In this document: positions 48,264-57,657 of the stretch, piece by piece
Position numbering within the stretch: the first letter of the stretch is position 1
How the letters are laid out: every line of letters begins with the position of its first letter
NCBI RefSeq assembly: GCF_003013715.1
Contig: NC_072815.1
Coordinates: 992,001 to 1,056,000 of the forward strand
DNA length: 64,000 bases
Direction: 5' to 3'
DNA from: Candidozyma auris
Taxonomy: Eukaryota; Ascomycota; Pichiomycetes; Serinales; Metschnikowiaceae
Position numbers and translations under genes: made by a program
Notes under the pieces: generated by a model
Databases searched by the model: none
The model's input: only the letters and a program-made list of their open reading frames with translations
Told to the model about the DNA's origin: nothing

Positions 48264-50855
48264 ATGGATTCCAACGACGGCCTTGTTGCCACGAGGCAAC
48301 GAAGAGCCAATGCTGGCTCTCGCTTAAAACAACTCATTGAACTTGAAGAGGCCTCCTCGGGTGTTCAGCAGACTTTCCTCACTGAGGAGGACGAGGATGT
48401 TCATCTACTATTTCAAGAGGACGAAAACGACGCTGAGTTCGAGGAGGAGGAGGAGGAAGAAGAAGAAGAAGAAGAAGGGGAGGACGAGGGAGAAGGAGGT
48501 GAGGAGGGCAAGGAAAACGATGATGCTGCCACTGATGATCCACGAAAGGAAGCTGCGATGCTCTTGGACAATGAGCAGTCTGATGCTGAAGCCAATCCTG
48601 ATGAAATGCTCTCAGATTCGGATCTATCTGTGTCTGAAGACGACGATAGCGAAGGTGAAAGAGAGCTTCAAAGGGAAGAGCGGGCAAAGAAGAGAAAGAA
48701 GAAGCAAACAATTATACCTGCCATCAAGAAGCGTACCACAACAACAACACCACAACCCAAGCAGCCTTCTAAACCACTATCCAGCATGCTACAGTATGGT
48801 GAGCGCCGGTCATCATCGAGAAAATCTGCTGTTAAAAATAAAGAAGACTTGCTACAGAAGCTCAAGGCTGATGAGACGAGAAGGGCAGGACTTACACCGA
48901 TCAAGCGGGTCAAGGAAAGGGAACCAACGCAGGAAGAGAGATTAGCTCAGGCACAGGAAACCGAAAAAGAAAATACTTTGTCTTTGAATGCGTTCTTGGA
49001 ACAAGAAGTCAAGAAGAAGGAGCGCCAGAAACTAATGTTCCAGCAGAAAAGACCAAAGCTTCGCAACGTCATTCGTCTAGTGTCCAAGGCAACATTTGTC
49101 ACTCCACTTGAGGAAATAGAGGATGCAAGACACGTTCAAGATATGTTTGAAAAGAAGCGTCGTGGGCGCAGGAGAAAAAACGTACAAGAAGAGCCCGATG
49201 TCAAACGTCCTGGCGACGTAGACACTGAGCTTCCGTATTACAAGCAAGAGATGGCAGAAAAGGAGAGGCTCGAAGCCATTCGCTTGGAAGAGAAGCGTAA
49301 GCTAGAAGAGGCGCGAGCAGAACGAAGGAGACGTCTCGAACATGAGCGTGAGGAGAGGAAACGAAAGCTTGAAGAGGAAAGAGAGGCTCGCCGTATTCTC
49401 AAGGAGAAACGTCTTAAGGAGTTTGAAAACATTGATGCTACGGACCCCAATTTCTCGGCCGAATCTTTGCGCCTTAAAGGTGAGATAAGTTCGTTAGAGG
49501 AGCAAGATAGAGAAGCCGAGGAAATGCACAGGGCCGAATACGGGGATGCAGAGCACGACAATGATCACAATATCGAAGATGACAACGGTATTAAAAAAGA
49601 CAGTACCGCTGATACCTCTTTGAAACCTCATGGGATGGTAAATTCAATTGATGAAGTAAGAATTTCGAGGACGCAAGACAACACTAAGCGCGTTGATGAA
49701 TCAAAAGAGGAGGTTGATGAGAAAGGCATGAGTGCCGAACAAAGCTCTGACAAACAAGACGATTCTATGGATGTGGATGAAAGCCTTGGAGAATTAAATT
49801 CAGCAAAGGAGAGCGCTGAAATAATCTCAGACGACAAAGCTACGGAAGCAAGCAGTGAAAATCCTGACGATATACAGATGAAGCTGGATAAAGACGCTGA
49901 TGAAAAAACCAAAGGCCAAGGGAAAGAGACCTCTCCAAACAGCGCGATTGAAAGGGACGAAGCGAAGGACGATGATGGGAAGGATGAGGTAAAGGATTCG
50001 TCTCAGGACATTGAGGTTGGCGAGAAGATTAAGATTGAGAAAAAAGTAACGTTCTCCGAAGACGTGGGGGAAAAAGATTCTAATGTGCCCGAACAGTCAG
50101 TGAAGGAAGAGCCCAGTACAGGGGTGAGGAGTCCAACAGAGGAGAAGCCTTTGCCGGAGACCAACCCTCCCACTGAGATCCTTCATAAGCCTCGCAGTGA
50201 CGGCGAAGTTTTTGAGGGCCCGGTTCAGTACGTTTCAAGGAATTATATCATTCTATTGGATTTTGACGATGAAGATAGGTACTGGAAACTTCCGGAGACA
50301 AAGATGAAGATTGCACTTTTCGGAGAGGAAAGTCTCCTCAGCGCCTCAAGGAGGTTCAGAGATGTGAAAACGATTCTTCGAAGCACCACGAGGAACGAGA
50401 ATCCTTATGCCACAACGAAGGACGAGAAGGAAGACGAGCTTTTCAAGCCAGTGTCTGAGATCACAGAGGAAAGTCCTATGTTTGACGACCTAAAGAGGCT
50501 TCGCAGGCTTGGAGTTCGGGTGGAAGACGAAGAAGAGGAAGAGGAAGAAACAAAGGAAGAGGAGAATGTGGTGCATATCAACACCGAAGCGCCTACAGGT
50601 CTCTATCTTCCAAATGGCAACAAAAAGATCTGTCTCATATCCGGCAAAGAGGTGCGCTACTTCGATCCCGGCACAGGTGTTCCATACGACAGTGTGGATG
50701 ACTACAAGGTGATCAAGAGTATTGAGGCCGGTAATATTCCGTGGTACAGCATTCCAAGAGATCAGAACACGTATGGGGCTGTTGAGATCTACTTAAATAA
50801 CCGTGAGGGAACCCGGCATGCCAAGGGCGTGCCCGAAGGGTTCGACGGGTGCTGA
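48264..50855 (+). CDS. VPS72: SWR1 complex subunit, H2A.Z-binding YL1 protein
   Basis: Vps72/Swc2 binds H2A.Z-H2B and targets SWR1 to nucleosome-free DNA. 863 residues (S. cerevisiae 795). The N-terminal YL1 motif ATRQRRANAGSRLKQLIE (9-26) precedes a very acidic H2A.Z-binding stretch with a run of Glu (about 59-75). A basic DNA-binding middle and long Arg/Glu coiled coils follow. After a disordered acidic linker, the YL1-C domain begins near residue 785 (KKICLISGKEVRYFDPGTG) and the protein ends in GVPEGFDGC. It converges with HCH1, with only 32 bp between stop codons. Confidence 0.93.
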   Translation: MDSNDGLVATRQRRANAGSRLKQLIELEEASSGVQQTFLTEEDEDVHLLFQEDENDAEFEEEEEEEEEEEEGEDEGEGGEEGKENDDAATDDPRKEAAMLLDNEQSDAEANPDEMLSDSDLSVSEDDDSEGERELQREERAKKRKKKQTIIPAIKKRTTTTTPQPKQPSKPLSSMLQYGERRSSSRKSAVKNKEDLLQKLKADETRRAGLTPIKRVKEREPTQEERLAQAQETEKENTLSLNAFLEQEVKKKERQKLMFQQKRPKLRNVIRLVSKATFVTPLEEIEDARHVQDMFEKKRRGRRRKNVQEEPDVKRPGDVDTELPYYKQEMAEKERLEAIRLEEKRKLEEARAERRRRLEHEREERKRKLEEEREARRILKEKRLKEFENIDATDPNFSAESLRLKGEISSLEEQDREAEEMHRAEYGDAEHDNDHNIEDDNGIKKDSTADTSLKPHGMVNSIDEVRISRTQDNTKRVDESKEEVDEKGMSAEQSSDKQDDSMDVDESLGELNSAKESAEIISDDKATEASSENPDDIQMKLDKDADEKTKGQGKETSPNSAIERDEAKDDDGKDEVKDSSQDIEVGEKIKIEKKVTFSEDVGEKDSNVPEQSVKEEPSTGVRSPTEEKPLPETNPPTEILHKPRSDGEVFEGPVQYVSRNYIILLDFDDEDRYWKLPETKMKIALFGEESLLSASRRFRDVKTILRSTTRNENPYATTKDEKEDELFKPVSEITEESPMFDDLKRLRRLGVRVEDEEEEEEETKEEENVVHINTEAPTGLYLPNGNKKICLISGKEVRYFDPGTGVPYDSVDDYKVIKSIEAGNIPWYSIPRDQNTYGAVEIYLNNREGTRHAKGVPEGFDGC

Positions 50856-50887
50856 AAGAAGTCTCTGTGTATAATGTAATGCAAAAT

Positions 50888-51381
50888 CTAATGACCTGTG
50901 GAGTGTTGTACGTCCTTTTCATGGGCGTCGATCAAATCAGCCTGGAACTTCACGAGCTTGGCCTTGATCAAAGGTACCAAGTGCTTTTTGATATGGGAGG
51001 CATTGTCACCTTCCACGCCAAAAACGTACTCATCGTCGTCTTGGTCATGGAAGAACTCATCCAAAGCGACAGAGCCAGTGAAGGAGCTCTCTTCTTCGTC
51101 CTTCTTGGTACCTTCGACGGCAAATCGGAGCTTCATGTCGTAAATACACAAAACCTTGCCCTTCCTCTGGGTGACATCACAGTCACCCGACACCGTGGTC
51201 ACTTCAGTGACCTTAAGCAAGTATGCATCGTCTTCAAAAGTGGTGTTCACCACCTTTTCACTGAGATAGTCCTTTGTCCAAGGAAGACAGTTTTTGTCGA
51301 CCCAATGCCTGGAGTTAGCGAGAGCTTCCGGAGATATCAGATAAATTCGACATACCAGTTGTTAGGGTTGTGGACAACCAT
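50888..51381 (-). CDS. HCH1: Hsp90 co-chaperone Hch1 (Aha1 N-domain homolog), two exons
   Basis: Hch1 binds the Hsp90 middle domain and modulates its ATPase. CDS complement(join(50888..51308, 51356..51381)), 148 residues (S. cerevisiae 153). Exon 1 encodes MVVHNPNN plus two bases of a Trp codon. Splicing yields NPNNWHWVDKNCLPWTKDYL, the diagnostic Aha1/Hch1 start. Exon 2 then has VTTVSGDCDVTQRKGKVLCI. Only the N-terminal Aha1-type domain is present: the frame ends about 20 residues after the domain, and no Aha1 C-domain follows before VPS72. A recurrent motif copy lies about 40 bp upstream (51422-51432). Confidence 0.92.
51309..51355 (-). other. HCH1: Intron of HCH1 (47 nt)
   Basis: Minus strand: GTATGT at 51355, branch-like GCTAAC, 3' TCCAG ending at 51309. 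The branch adenosine is only six bases from the final G. Removing the intron restores the codon for Trp9 in the family-invariant NPNNWHWVDKN segment. Confidence 0.92.
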
Positions 51382-52743
51382 TTCAAGACAACAGAGAGTG
51401 AGATTTGATGGAACCTGATTATTTTCGCAGCATTATAGCACACTAGTCGCGGACCTGGGGAAAGAATCTTCTAGAGTCGAGAGAAGCAGGACAACGAGAA
51501 CTGGTCCGTGAGGAGAGGAATAGATAGGTGATTTTTTTGAATTTGAGCAGGAAGGGAACACTTATAGAAAAAGATAGGAGCAGGAGGTGGAAGTGAGGTA
51601 TACAGAGCCTTGTACTCATTCTTTTATGTCTGATATGGGTTTTAATGGACATCTTCAAATACCCCGTTAAGAGGCTCAAACTAAACCTTTTTTAAGCCAT
51701 ATTTTCCTAGATTTGGTCGAAGAGTCTCAAATCATCTAACAAGTCAATTGAAAGAGCCTGTTTCCTTTAGAGTGTCATGAGAGCGAGCCTGAGACATTTT
51801 GCAGCCATGATACAGTAGTGATGCCTGAATAGCACAAGAACGGAGAGGGAAGATTTGTTTCCTCAATAATGAGAATTTAAAAATGAGAGAATTGAAGATT
51901 TGGAAGAAATATCAGGTGAAAGATTGCAGTGGTCGTCTACTTGTCGAGTCCTTAGGAGTTTGCGAGGTCCTCAGTGTGCTGTTCCAGAAGAATGAAGAGG
52001 AGAAAGAACCAGGTAGTGGTGTAGTGATAGCGTTGAAGTACAAGAAATCACTCTCATTTATTTCGCCTTACACGTGAACTCTAAAGACCAGACCAAACAA
52101 CGAGATGAATCATCTAAATATCTGGACTACTCATAAAGCGCTAAGTAAATTGTCTGGGTCAAGATGATCAGTGGCTATGTCATAGCGAAATATGATAGAA
52201 TGGAACAATCTAGCTTGTGAATGGATATCTGTGACTGGTAGCTACAACATTCAAGTCGATGGACTTGAGGCTAGGATCATCACCAAATGAAACTTTTGCA
52301 GCCATTCATGCACACTAGGTAGGGGCTGCAACATACGATAAATCAATAGATAAGAAAAAAATGAGTAATTGTCTATTAAAAAAAGGATAGAATAAGTGAA
52401 ATATGAAGCATCCTGCCCTGTTAGCTATTTCTGGAGCTCAAGCTGTATCTCATTTTTGCTTCTTTGGATACTTCGCCCAAGCCACGCTCGTGCTCTTCAA
52501 TGAGGACAAAAGGAATAAGATTTTCCTTTCATTCAGCAAAACCTGTGGAGCTCTGATTAGCTCTGATCAGCCCCTTTTTTAAAAAACACCCAAGAGATAC
52601 CAATAGATTTAAAGGTTTATTTTTATCTCTGGAGGCTCTACCCACTGCAATTGACAGGGCGATACAGGCGCGGATTTGTTGACATATTTTTTTTTCTTCG
52701 CTTCTACTGCTTCCTCCAGTCTGTCTCTATCGTCCAGTGGTTC
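51382..52743. other. Long divergent intergenic region HCH1 / Mpv17-family gene
   Basis: 1362 bases, the longest gap outside the SUN/permease area. It carries three minus-oriented recurrent motif copies: TTTTCGCAGCA at 51422, TTTTGCAGCCAT at 51797 and TTTTGCAGCCAT at 52294. Related sequence GGGGCTGCAACA is at 52322. A 64-codon frame (51883-52077) has no recognisable domain. I could not identify a structured RNA here. Confidence 0.4.
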
Positions 52744-53367
52744 ATGCCCGACAGTATAGAGCTTGCAGACTTGAAGCATAAACCATTTTTCGACTATGAT
52801 AAGCCCGAAGGCCTGGCTCGCTTGACTCCTGCGGCCAGACGCAAGATATGGCTCCATATCTTTGTGGAGACGCTCGCTTCAGTGATAATATATTCGACCT
52901 ACACTCGCCTTGTGCTGTACTACCTGTTTTTGGCTCCTACGCTCCTTGGAGCCTCTACTGCGGCGTTGGCCCAGTCTATGAACCAGCTCTACAAGGGCAG
53001 GCTTTCGAATTCTAGATTACTAAAGTTCGTTCTTTGGGGGTGCATCAATGGGTGCTTTACCGCGCTATGGATCGACACTCTTGTTGCTAGAGTTGAATCG
53101 GTTTTTTACAGAATCTTGATAGACCAGTTGGTGGGGGCACCTTCGTTTCAATTGATCTTCCATTTGCTTGGCAAAGTATGGGACGTCGCTGAGCCTGGAC
53201 AGCCATCGCCTAGCATCTCCACATTTTTGATGGCTTTAAGCTATTCATACTGCTACTGGCCCTTCGTGTCAATAGCAATGTTTGTGTTTATTCCTCCTCC
53301 GTTGATGTTCATCAGCAATTGCATTGCTAACTTGATATGGAATGTGATCCTCAGCAGGATCTCTTGA
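52744..53367 (+). CDS. Mpv17/PMP22-family membrane protein
   Basis: 207 residues from the first ATG of the frame. Hydrophobic segments alternate with charged loops. The C-terminal half has the family pattern: a LIDQLVGAPSFQLIF-type motif, then YWPFVSIAMFVFIPPPLMF, then NLIWNVILSRIS, corresponding to the WPxxQxxNFxxVP...WNxxLS signature. Members sit in mitochondrial inner or peroxisomal membranes. The best S. cerevisiae analogs are Sym1 and YOR292C; I cannot tell which. The sequence upstream of the ATG stays open with a TTG and a polypyrimidine-AG, so an additional spliced first exon is possible but unsupported. It converges with DBP9 (36 bp). Confidence 0.75.
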   Translation: MPDSIELADLKHKPFFDYDKPEGLARLTPAARRKIWLHIFVETLASVIIYSTYTRLVLYYLFLAPTLLGASTAALAQSMNQLYKGRLSNSRLLKFVLWGCINGCFTALWIDTLVARVESVFYRILIDQLVGAPSFQLIFHLLGKVWDVAEPGQPSPSISTFLMALSYSYCYWPFVSIAMFVFIPPPLMFISNCIANLIWNVILSRIS

Positions 53368-53403
53368 ATTCAATGTAATGACTCCTACGCCATCCGTATA
53401 AAT

Positions 53404-55116
53404 TTATCTGATTCTCTTCAATGGGTCCGACTTGCGCCCACCTTTCCTCTTCTTTCCTCCTTTCCTCACTCTATTTTTTGTGAATGGGATAAACCCAAGA
53501 TCTTTCTTGGATCCTGCTCTGGCGCTGGCCGGAAGTAAGTATTCAGGCACTCTCTTCAACTGCGACTGGACCCTGCTCGGGTGCAACTCCTTATCGTGTC
53601 TCAAGCTGGCCAAATCCTGAGGGTTCTCTTCAAAGAATCTCTTTAATTTGTCGGAATTTAGCAACTCATTCTTCAACTCTGCAATACGTGCTTCTCTTAT
53701 GGCGACGCCGGTAACCGCTCTAAATGCGTCCTCTGATCTATACCTGAACCCTTCCACTTGTTTCATGTCAAATTGGTAGGGATTGATCTCAAGTCCGTTT
53801 TTCTGTTGTTGCTTAATGATTTTCTTGAGAACTTTTTCGTCCTTCTTGGCCGAAGGCAAGGTTGCAACTCTATGCTTGCCAACCTCAGACTCAGGGATGA
53901 CAAATGACAATGCCATACCAGCCTTGCCCGCTCTAGCTGTTCTTCCTATACGGTGCACATATGCCCTGGAAGTTGTAGGCAAATCGAAATTGAGTACACA
54001 AGCAACGTTTCTAAAATCAACGCCTCGAGAAACACCGTACTCTTTATCTTTCTTCGATTTCGATTTCTTGGATGAGCCTTCTTTCACGTTATGAGAATCC
54101 TCAACCTGCTCATCTCCTTCATCTTCCTCCACAGCGAAATCACTAGTCTCATCTGTAGCTATCAACAAGGAGTACACGTTCTTGTTGAATTCTTCCACGA
54201 TATGCAAACGAGAGTTCACGGGTAACTCACTATTCAAAATGCAACAACGGATACCAAACTGCTCCAAAAACAATTTCAATCTGTACCCACGCTCTATGGA
54301 GTTGACAAATATGAGAGATTTTCCCTTGATCAAATTCAACTTGTATATGACGTATGTTAGAAGAAACTTATCAAACTCAGTTGTTCGTGCGTAATATTGG
54401 ACCAATTTTTGTCCAGCAGATTCGTCTTCATTGAGTTTGAGTACCGCCGGCTTGGAGCAAAAACGGCTCTTGAGTTCGTTGAGGTCATCGTTGATCGTGG
54501 CAGACATCATAAATGTCTGCAAGTTCGTCTTGACGGGCAAAAATGTCTCGAGCTGTTCCAAATCTTCCATATACCCGTAGGAAAGAATCAAGTCGACCTC
54601 GTCAATTACCAAATGTCTTGTCTTGGAGAGGTCGATCAACTTGGAGTTGACATTCTCCTGGAGAACTTGGATGAGCTTACCTGGAGTGGCCACCAAAATG
54701 TCTGGCTTATTTGTAAGCAACGACCGAAGTACTTGGTCGGAAACGTTGTTTGAAAGGTTGACGACGGTCACTTTCTGGTTACTATACACCAAGAGCTTTT
54801 CTGTGAACTGGGCTACCTGGTCGGCAAGCTCTCTCGTGGGAACCAACACGATGCTTTTGACACACTTTTCCTGTTCTGCAGCTAAAAGATTTTGCAAGAT
54901 GGGAATCATATAGGCAGCGGTTTTACCCGAACCAGTGCTGGCTTTGGCAATAATGTCTCTGCGCTCTTCAAGTGCTAGGGGGATGGCACTGGATTGGATG
55001 AGAGTCGGGTTCTTGAAACCCAAGTGGTCCACGGCCTGGATGATTCGAGGATCAAGATTGAGGGAGTCCCACTGACAATCTTCGTCCACGTAGGCGGCTT
55101 CGGCAGCTTTGTTCAT
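53404..55116 (-). CDS. DBP9: Nucleolar DEAD-box ATP-dependent RNA helicase Dbp9
   Basis: Dbp9 acts in 60S pre-ribosome assembly. 570 residues from the ATG at 55116 (S. cerevisiae 594). The Q-motif region is followed by Walker A ASTGSGKT at 59-66, PTRELADQV (93-), DEVD instead of DEAD at 172-175 (characteristic of Dbp9), SAT, and motif [12 protein letters not shown]. An acidic/Lys-rich insert ([10 protein letters not shown] through KSKSKKDKE) sits before motif V, another Dbp9 trait. The C-terminus is Lys/Arg/Gly-rich. AAAATTTT at 55229-55236, about 115 bp upstream, resembles the RRPE element of ribosome-biogenesis promoters. The frame upstream of 55116 has no ATG. Confidence 0.94.
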   Translation of the reverse strand: MNKAAEAAYVDEDCQWDSLNLDPRIIQAVDHLGFKNPTLIQSSAIPLALEERRDIIAKASTGSGKTAAYMIPILQNLLAAEQEKCVKSIVLVPTRELADQVAQFTEKLLVYSNQKVTVVNLSNNVSDQVLRSLLTNKPDILVATPGKLIQVLQENVNSKLIDLSKTRHLVIDEVDLILSYGYMEDLEQLETFLPVKTNLQTFMMSATINDDLNELKSRFCSKPAVLKLNEDESAGQKLVQYYARTTEFDKFLLTYVIYKLNLIKGKSLIFVNSIERGYRLKLFLEQFGIRCCILNSELPVNSRLHIVEEFNKNVYSLLIATDETSDFAVEEDEGDEQVEDSHNVKEGSSKKSKSKKDKEYGVSRGVDFRNVACVLNFDLPTTSRAYVHRIGRTARAGKAGMALSFVIPESEVGKHRVATLPSAKKDEKVLKKIIKQQQKNGLEINPYQFDMKQVEGFRYRSEDAFRAVTGVAIREARIAELKNELLNSDKLKRFFEENPQDLASLRHDKELHPSRVQSQLKRVPEYLLPASARAGSKKDLGFIPFTKNRVRKGGKKRKGGRKSDPLKRIR

Positions 55117-55374
55117 TGGCTTGAGATGGATCAAAGGGAAGAGACTAAAATTCAGGCGATGCTCATCTTGACAAAATGAGAAGTGCGGCACGAAAGAGAG
55201 CAAATACAGAACGTCTCTGATCGGGCTCAAAATTTTGGGGCATGTTTTTCTTCCTAAAATATTTGCAAAACTTCTATATTTGTTGCTTTTAACAATAGTT
55301 CATGGTTCATAGTCAGATTTGGCATTAAAAAATACTTCCTATATACTATAGTATACCAATTTCAATTCATATCG

Positions 55375-55447
55375 GGGCGTGTGGCGTAGTTGGTAGCGCG
55401 TCTGCCTTGCAAGCAGAAGGTCACCGGTTCGACTCCGGTCTCGTCCA
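55375..55447 (+). tRNA. tA(UGC): tRNA-Ala (anticodon TGC)
   Basis: 73-base cloverleaf without intron. The acceptor GGGCGTG pairs with CTCGTCC, including the G3-U70 wobble that specifies alanine, and the discriminator is A. The D-arm is GCGT/CGCG. The anticodon stem is TCTGC/GCAGA with loop CTTGCAA, anticodon at 55408-55410. The T-arm is ACCGG/CCGGT around TTCGACT. Internal A box (TGGCGTAGTTGG) and B box (GGTTCGACTCC) are intact. A short T5 run at 55451 and a longer T run near 55487 could terminate Pol III. Confidence 0.98.
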
Positions 55448-55557
55448 TACTTTTTGCAACCGTTTCCCTACTCTTAAGTTTTAAGATTTTTTTTTATTAT
55501 TTTTGTAAGATGTTTCAGGGCTCTACTACTGATGTTCGATGCTATTGCATTACTATG

Positions 55558-57231
55558 CTATGAATTATGCTTTGGCTCGCTTTCTACTCTCGAGCGCCCA
55601 GATGGGTCCCACTGTTGAACTGTTACGGTGGAGGCAGGTGTGCTTGCACGTCCCTCGTCTGACGTCGAGGTGGGTCCCACGGTTGACTGTGAGCGGGCCA
55701 TCATCATGGGTTGAGCACGGTCACGTCCAATAAAGTCGGAAGTACCCGCTGCTTCATTTGCCGCATTGGCGGCCTTCTCTGTGATACCGGCCTTGGTGAA
55801 CTTGGAATTGAGTTCGTCAAGATCATCTCTGTGACCCCTCCGATTACTTGCAAACGAAAATCGTGTGAGCTGTCTTGGAAGGTTGATGGTCGAAATAGAC
55901 TGTCTTCTCACAGTTGGCAGCGTCTGTGATTCGAGGTCTCTTTCTCTTTCCTTTGATCGTTTCGTTGGCTGTCGAGACAACGTCCTGCGAAGATGCTCAG
56001 CAAGAAACTCAGCTCCACTCTCATCTTCATCTTCATCATGGTTCGATGTATCGTAGTAATCCTCGCTGCTATATTTCCCTGATGCAATGGATCTTTCTCG
56101 GTCACGAGGACTCTCCATGCCATAAACGGGAAAAACGTTTGCTGGAGACTTGTGGGACTTCTTCCTGCGAAGTGACCGCTGAGAGCGAGTCGTGGGTTGT
56201 CTATATAATGCATGGACAGGCTCCTTTGGCTCAACCCCGAGTTTGGAGCTATTAAGTGAATCAGAATCACCTTTTTCCTCGCGCGAAGCCCTTCTCATTT
56301 CTTCGAGTTCGTTTTCCTCCTCAGCTTCTTCTTCGTCGTGAGGCATTACCCGCACCACTCTGGAGTCCTGGTTCAACTCAGGCTGCTCGTCTCTCATCTC
56401 GTACAGTGGCAAGTGAAGCTTACGCTGGTCTCTTTCCACGACATACAAGTGAAGATACCACGGGATCACCAAACCAAAGAAGGCACCACCAATGATATTG
56501 CCTAGGGTAGCCGGTAGCAAAACTTTCCACGCCACAGTACCCACAGAAACATGGCCGTGGTTTATTAGGCCGATAATCACAACAAACATATCGGCAACAG
56601 TGTGACTGAAACCAAGAGACACAAATGTGAAGATTGGAAGTAGCATCATCAAGAACTTGACATGCAAAGGCTTAGCCATAAGCTGAAGGTATATGGCCAA
56701 GCAAACGAAGAAATTACCTGCCATTCCCTTGATGAGTGTTTCATGGAAGGCAGGAGCTGCCTTTTGATCGAGGATCAAACGGGACCCTTCGATCATCGCA
56801 GGTGTGGCTGACACCTTCGAGTAATGCGAGATGATGTAGCAAACGAATATATTACCCACTAAATTAAACCACCAGCTCACGAACCATGATATTAGAAGAT
56901 CTAGCACTGTAACGGCTCTGCGAGCTAAACCCACCAGGAAAAATAAGATGTTGGAGTTGAATAGATCAACACCCATGATGACGACGTAAAAAAGACCAAT
57001 AGGATACATGAGACCTTGTAGTAGTAGAACAAAACCTGGATTTGTTTTCCACGTTTCTGGACACTCAGATACTATCATCACATGAAGCATTCCTCCCGAA
57101 GTAAAGAGCAAGCCACCCATAAATGAGTTTATTATGAGTGTATCGAGAGAAAGTCTTGCTTTTTTCATCGCTGTGGCCACCACCGCCAAAGCGGTCTCGT
57201 GGGTGGTCAAATACAGCGTCTCATCGATCAT
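55558..57231 (-). CDS. Formate/nitrite transporter (FNT) family membrane protein
   Basis: 557 residues. The first ~275 form a six-helix FNT-type channel domain: MKKARLSLDTLIINSFMGGLLF, then a conserved LFNSNILFF segment of the half-helix break, NLVGNIFVCY, KGMAGNFFVCLAIYL, and NIIGGAFFG (segments given in part). S. cerevisiae has a single homolog (YHL008C, 627 residues) with the same layout. The C-terminal ~280 residues are cytosolic, disordered and Arg/Ser/Glu-rich. They include RRAS, RRQS and RSQRS sites that match basophilic (PKA-like) kinase consensus. The transported anion is unknown. The gene is separated from tRNA-Ala by 110 bp. Confidence 0.88.
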   Translation of the reverse strand: MIDETLYLTTHETALAVVATAMKKARLSLDTLIINSFMGGLLFTSGGMLHVMIVSECPETWKTNPGFVLLLQGLMYPIGLFYVVIMGVDLFNSNILFFLVGLARRAVTVLDLLISWFVSWWFNLVGNIFVCYIISHYSKVSATPAMIEGSRLILDQKAAPAFHETLIKGMAGNFFVCLAIYLQLMAKPLHVKFLMMLLPIFTFVSLGFSHTVADMFVVIIGLINHGHVSVGTVAWKVLLPATLGNIIGGAFFGLVIPWYLHLYVVERDQRKLHLPLYEMRDEQPELNQDSRVVRVMPHDEEEAEEENELEEMRRASREEKGDSDSLNSSKLGVEPKEPVHALYRQPTTRSQRSLRRKKSHKSPANVFPVYGMESPRDRERSIASGKYSSEDYYDTSNHDEDEDESGAEFLAEHLRRTLSRQPTKRSKERERDLESQTLPTVRRQSISTINLPRQLTRFSFASNRRGHRDDLDELNSKFTKAGITEKAANAANEAAGTSDFIGRDRAQPMMMARSQSTVGPTSTSDEGRASTPASTVTVQQWDPSGRSRVESEPKHNS

Positions 57232-57657
57232 CTCTCAAATGAGGTGATGAGTGAGATTTCAGTCTATAAATATCCGGCCAACTGAGGTCACAAAATGTCG
57301 ATGCTGATAAAGGTGGGGAGTGAAGGGGGACCTTCTAAAGTGTATGCAAAACAACAATAGGCGAATCGAGAGAAAAAAGCTCGGATACGTTATCTTTCGA
57401 TCCATAGTGAGGTGATGATGAGATTCGCGCATTCACCAAGTATGGCTGCAAAAGCAGTGATTGCGAATTGGAAGCAAGCTAGTGAAGCTGGTGAAATTAG
57501 CAGAGCCAGCGTCAACATGCAAAACGGCCGCCATTTGTCTAGTGAGTTTATAACGCCATGAAACGGCTGATACTAAGCCTTGAGGGGAGCGCAAGCTTCC
57601 AAACGTTAAGAAAAGAGGTCGCTAGATCAGCGTCATACGATACAGGTTCGCTTGCTC
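57232..57657. promoter_or_regulatory. FNT-gene promoter / RAD18 3' flank
   Basis: 426 bases without a gene. One recurrent motif copy, ATGGCTGCAAAAG, is at 57442-57454. A repeated GAGGTGATGATGAGAT-like phrase occurs near 57239-57254 and 57409-57424. Confidence 0.45.

Noticed and set aside
51883..52077. 64-codon frame in the HCH1 / Mpv17-family gap
   Set aside because: ATG-initiated but short, with no domain and no context supporting expression.
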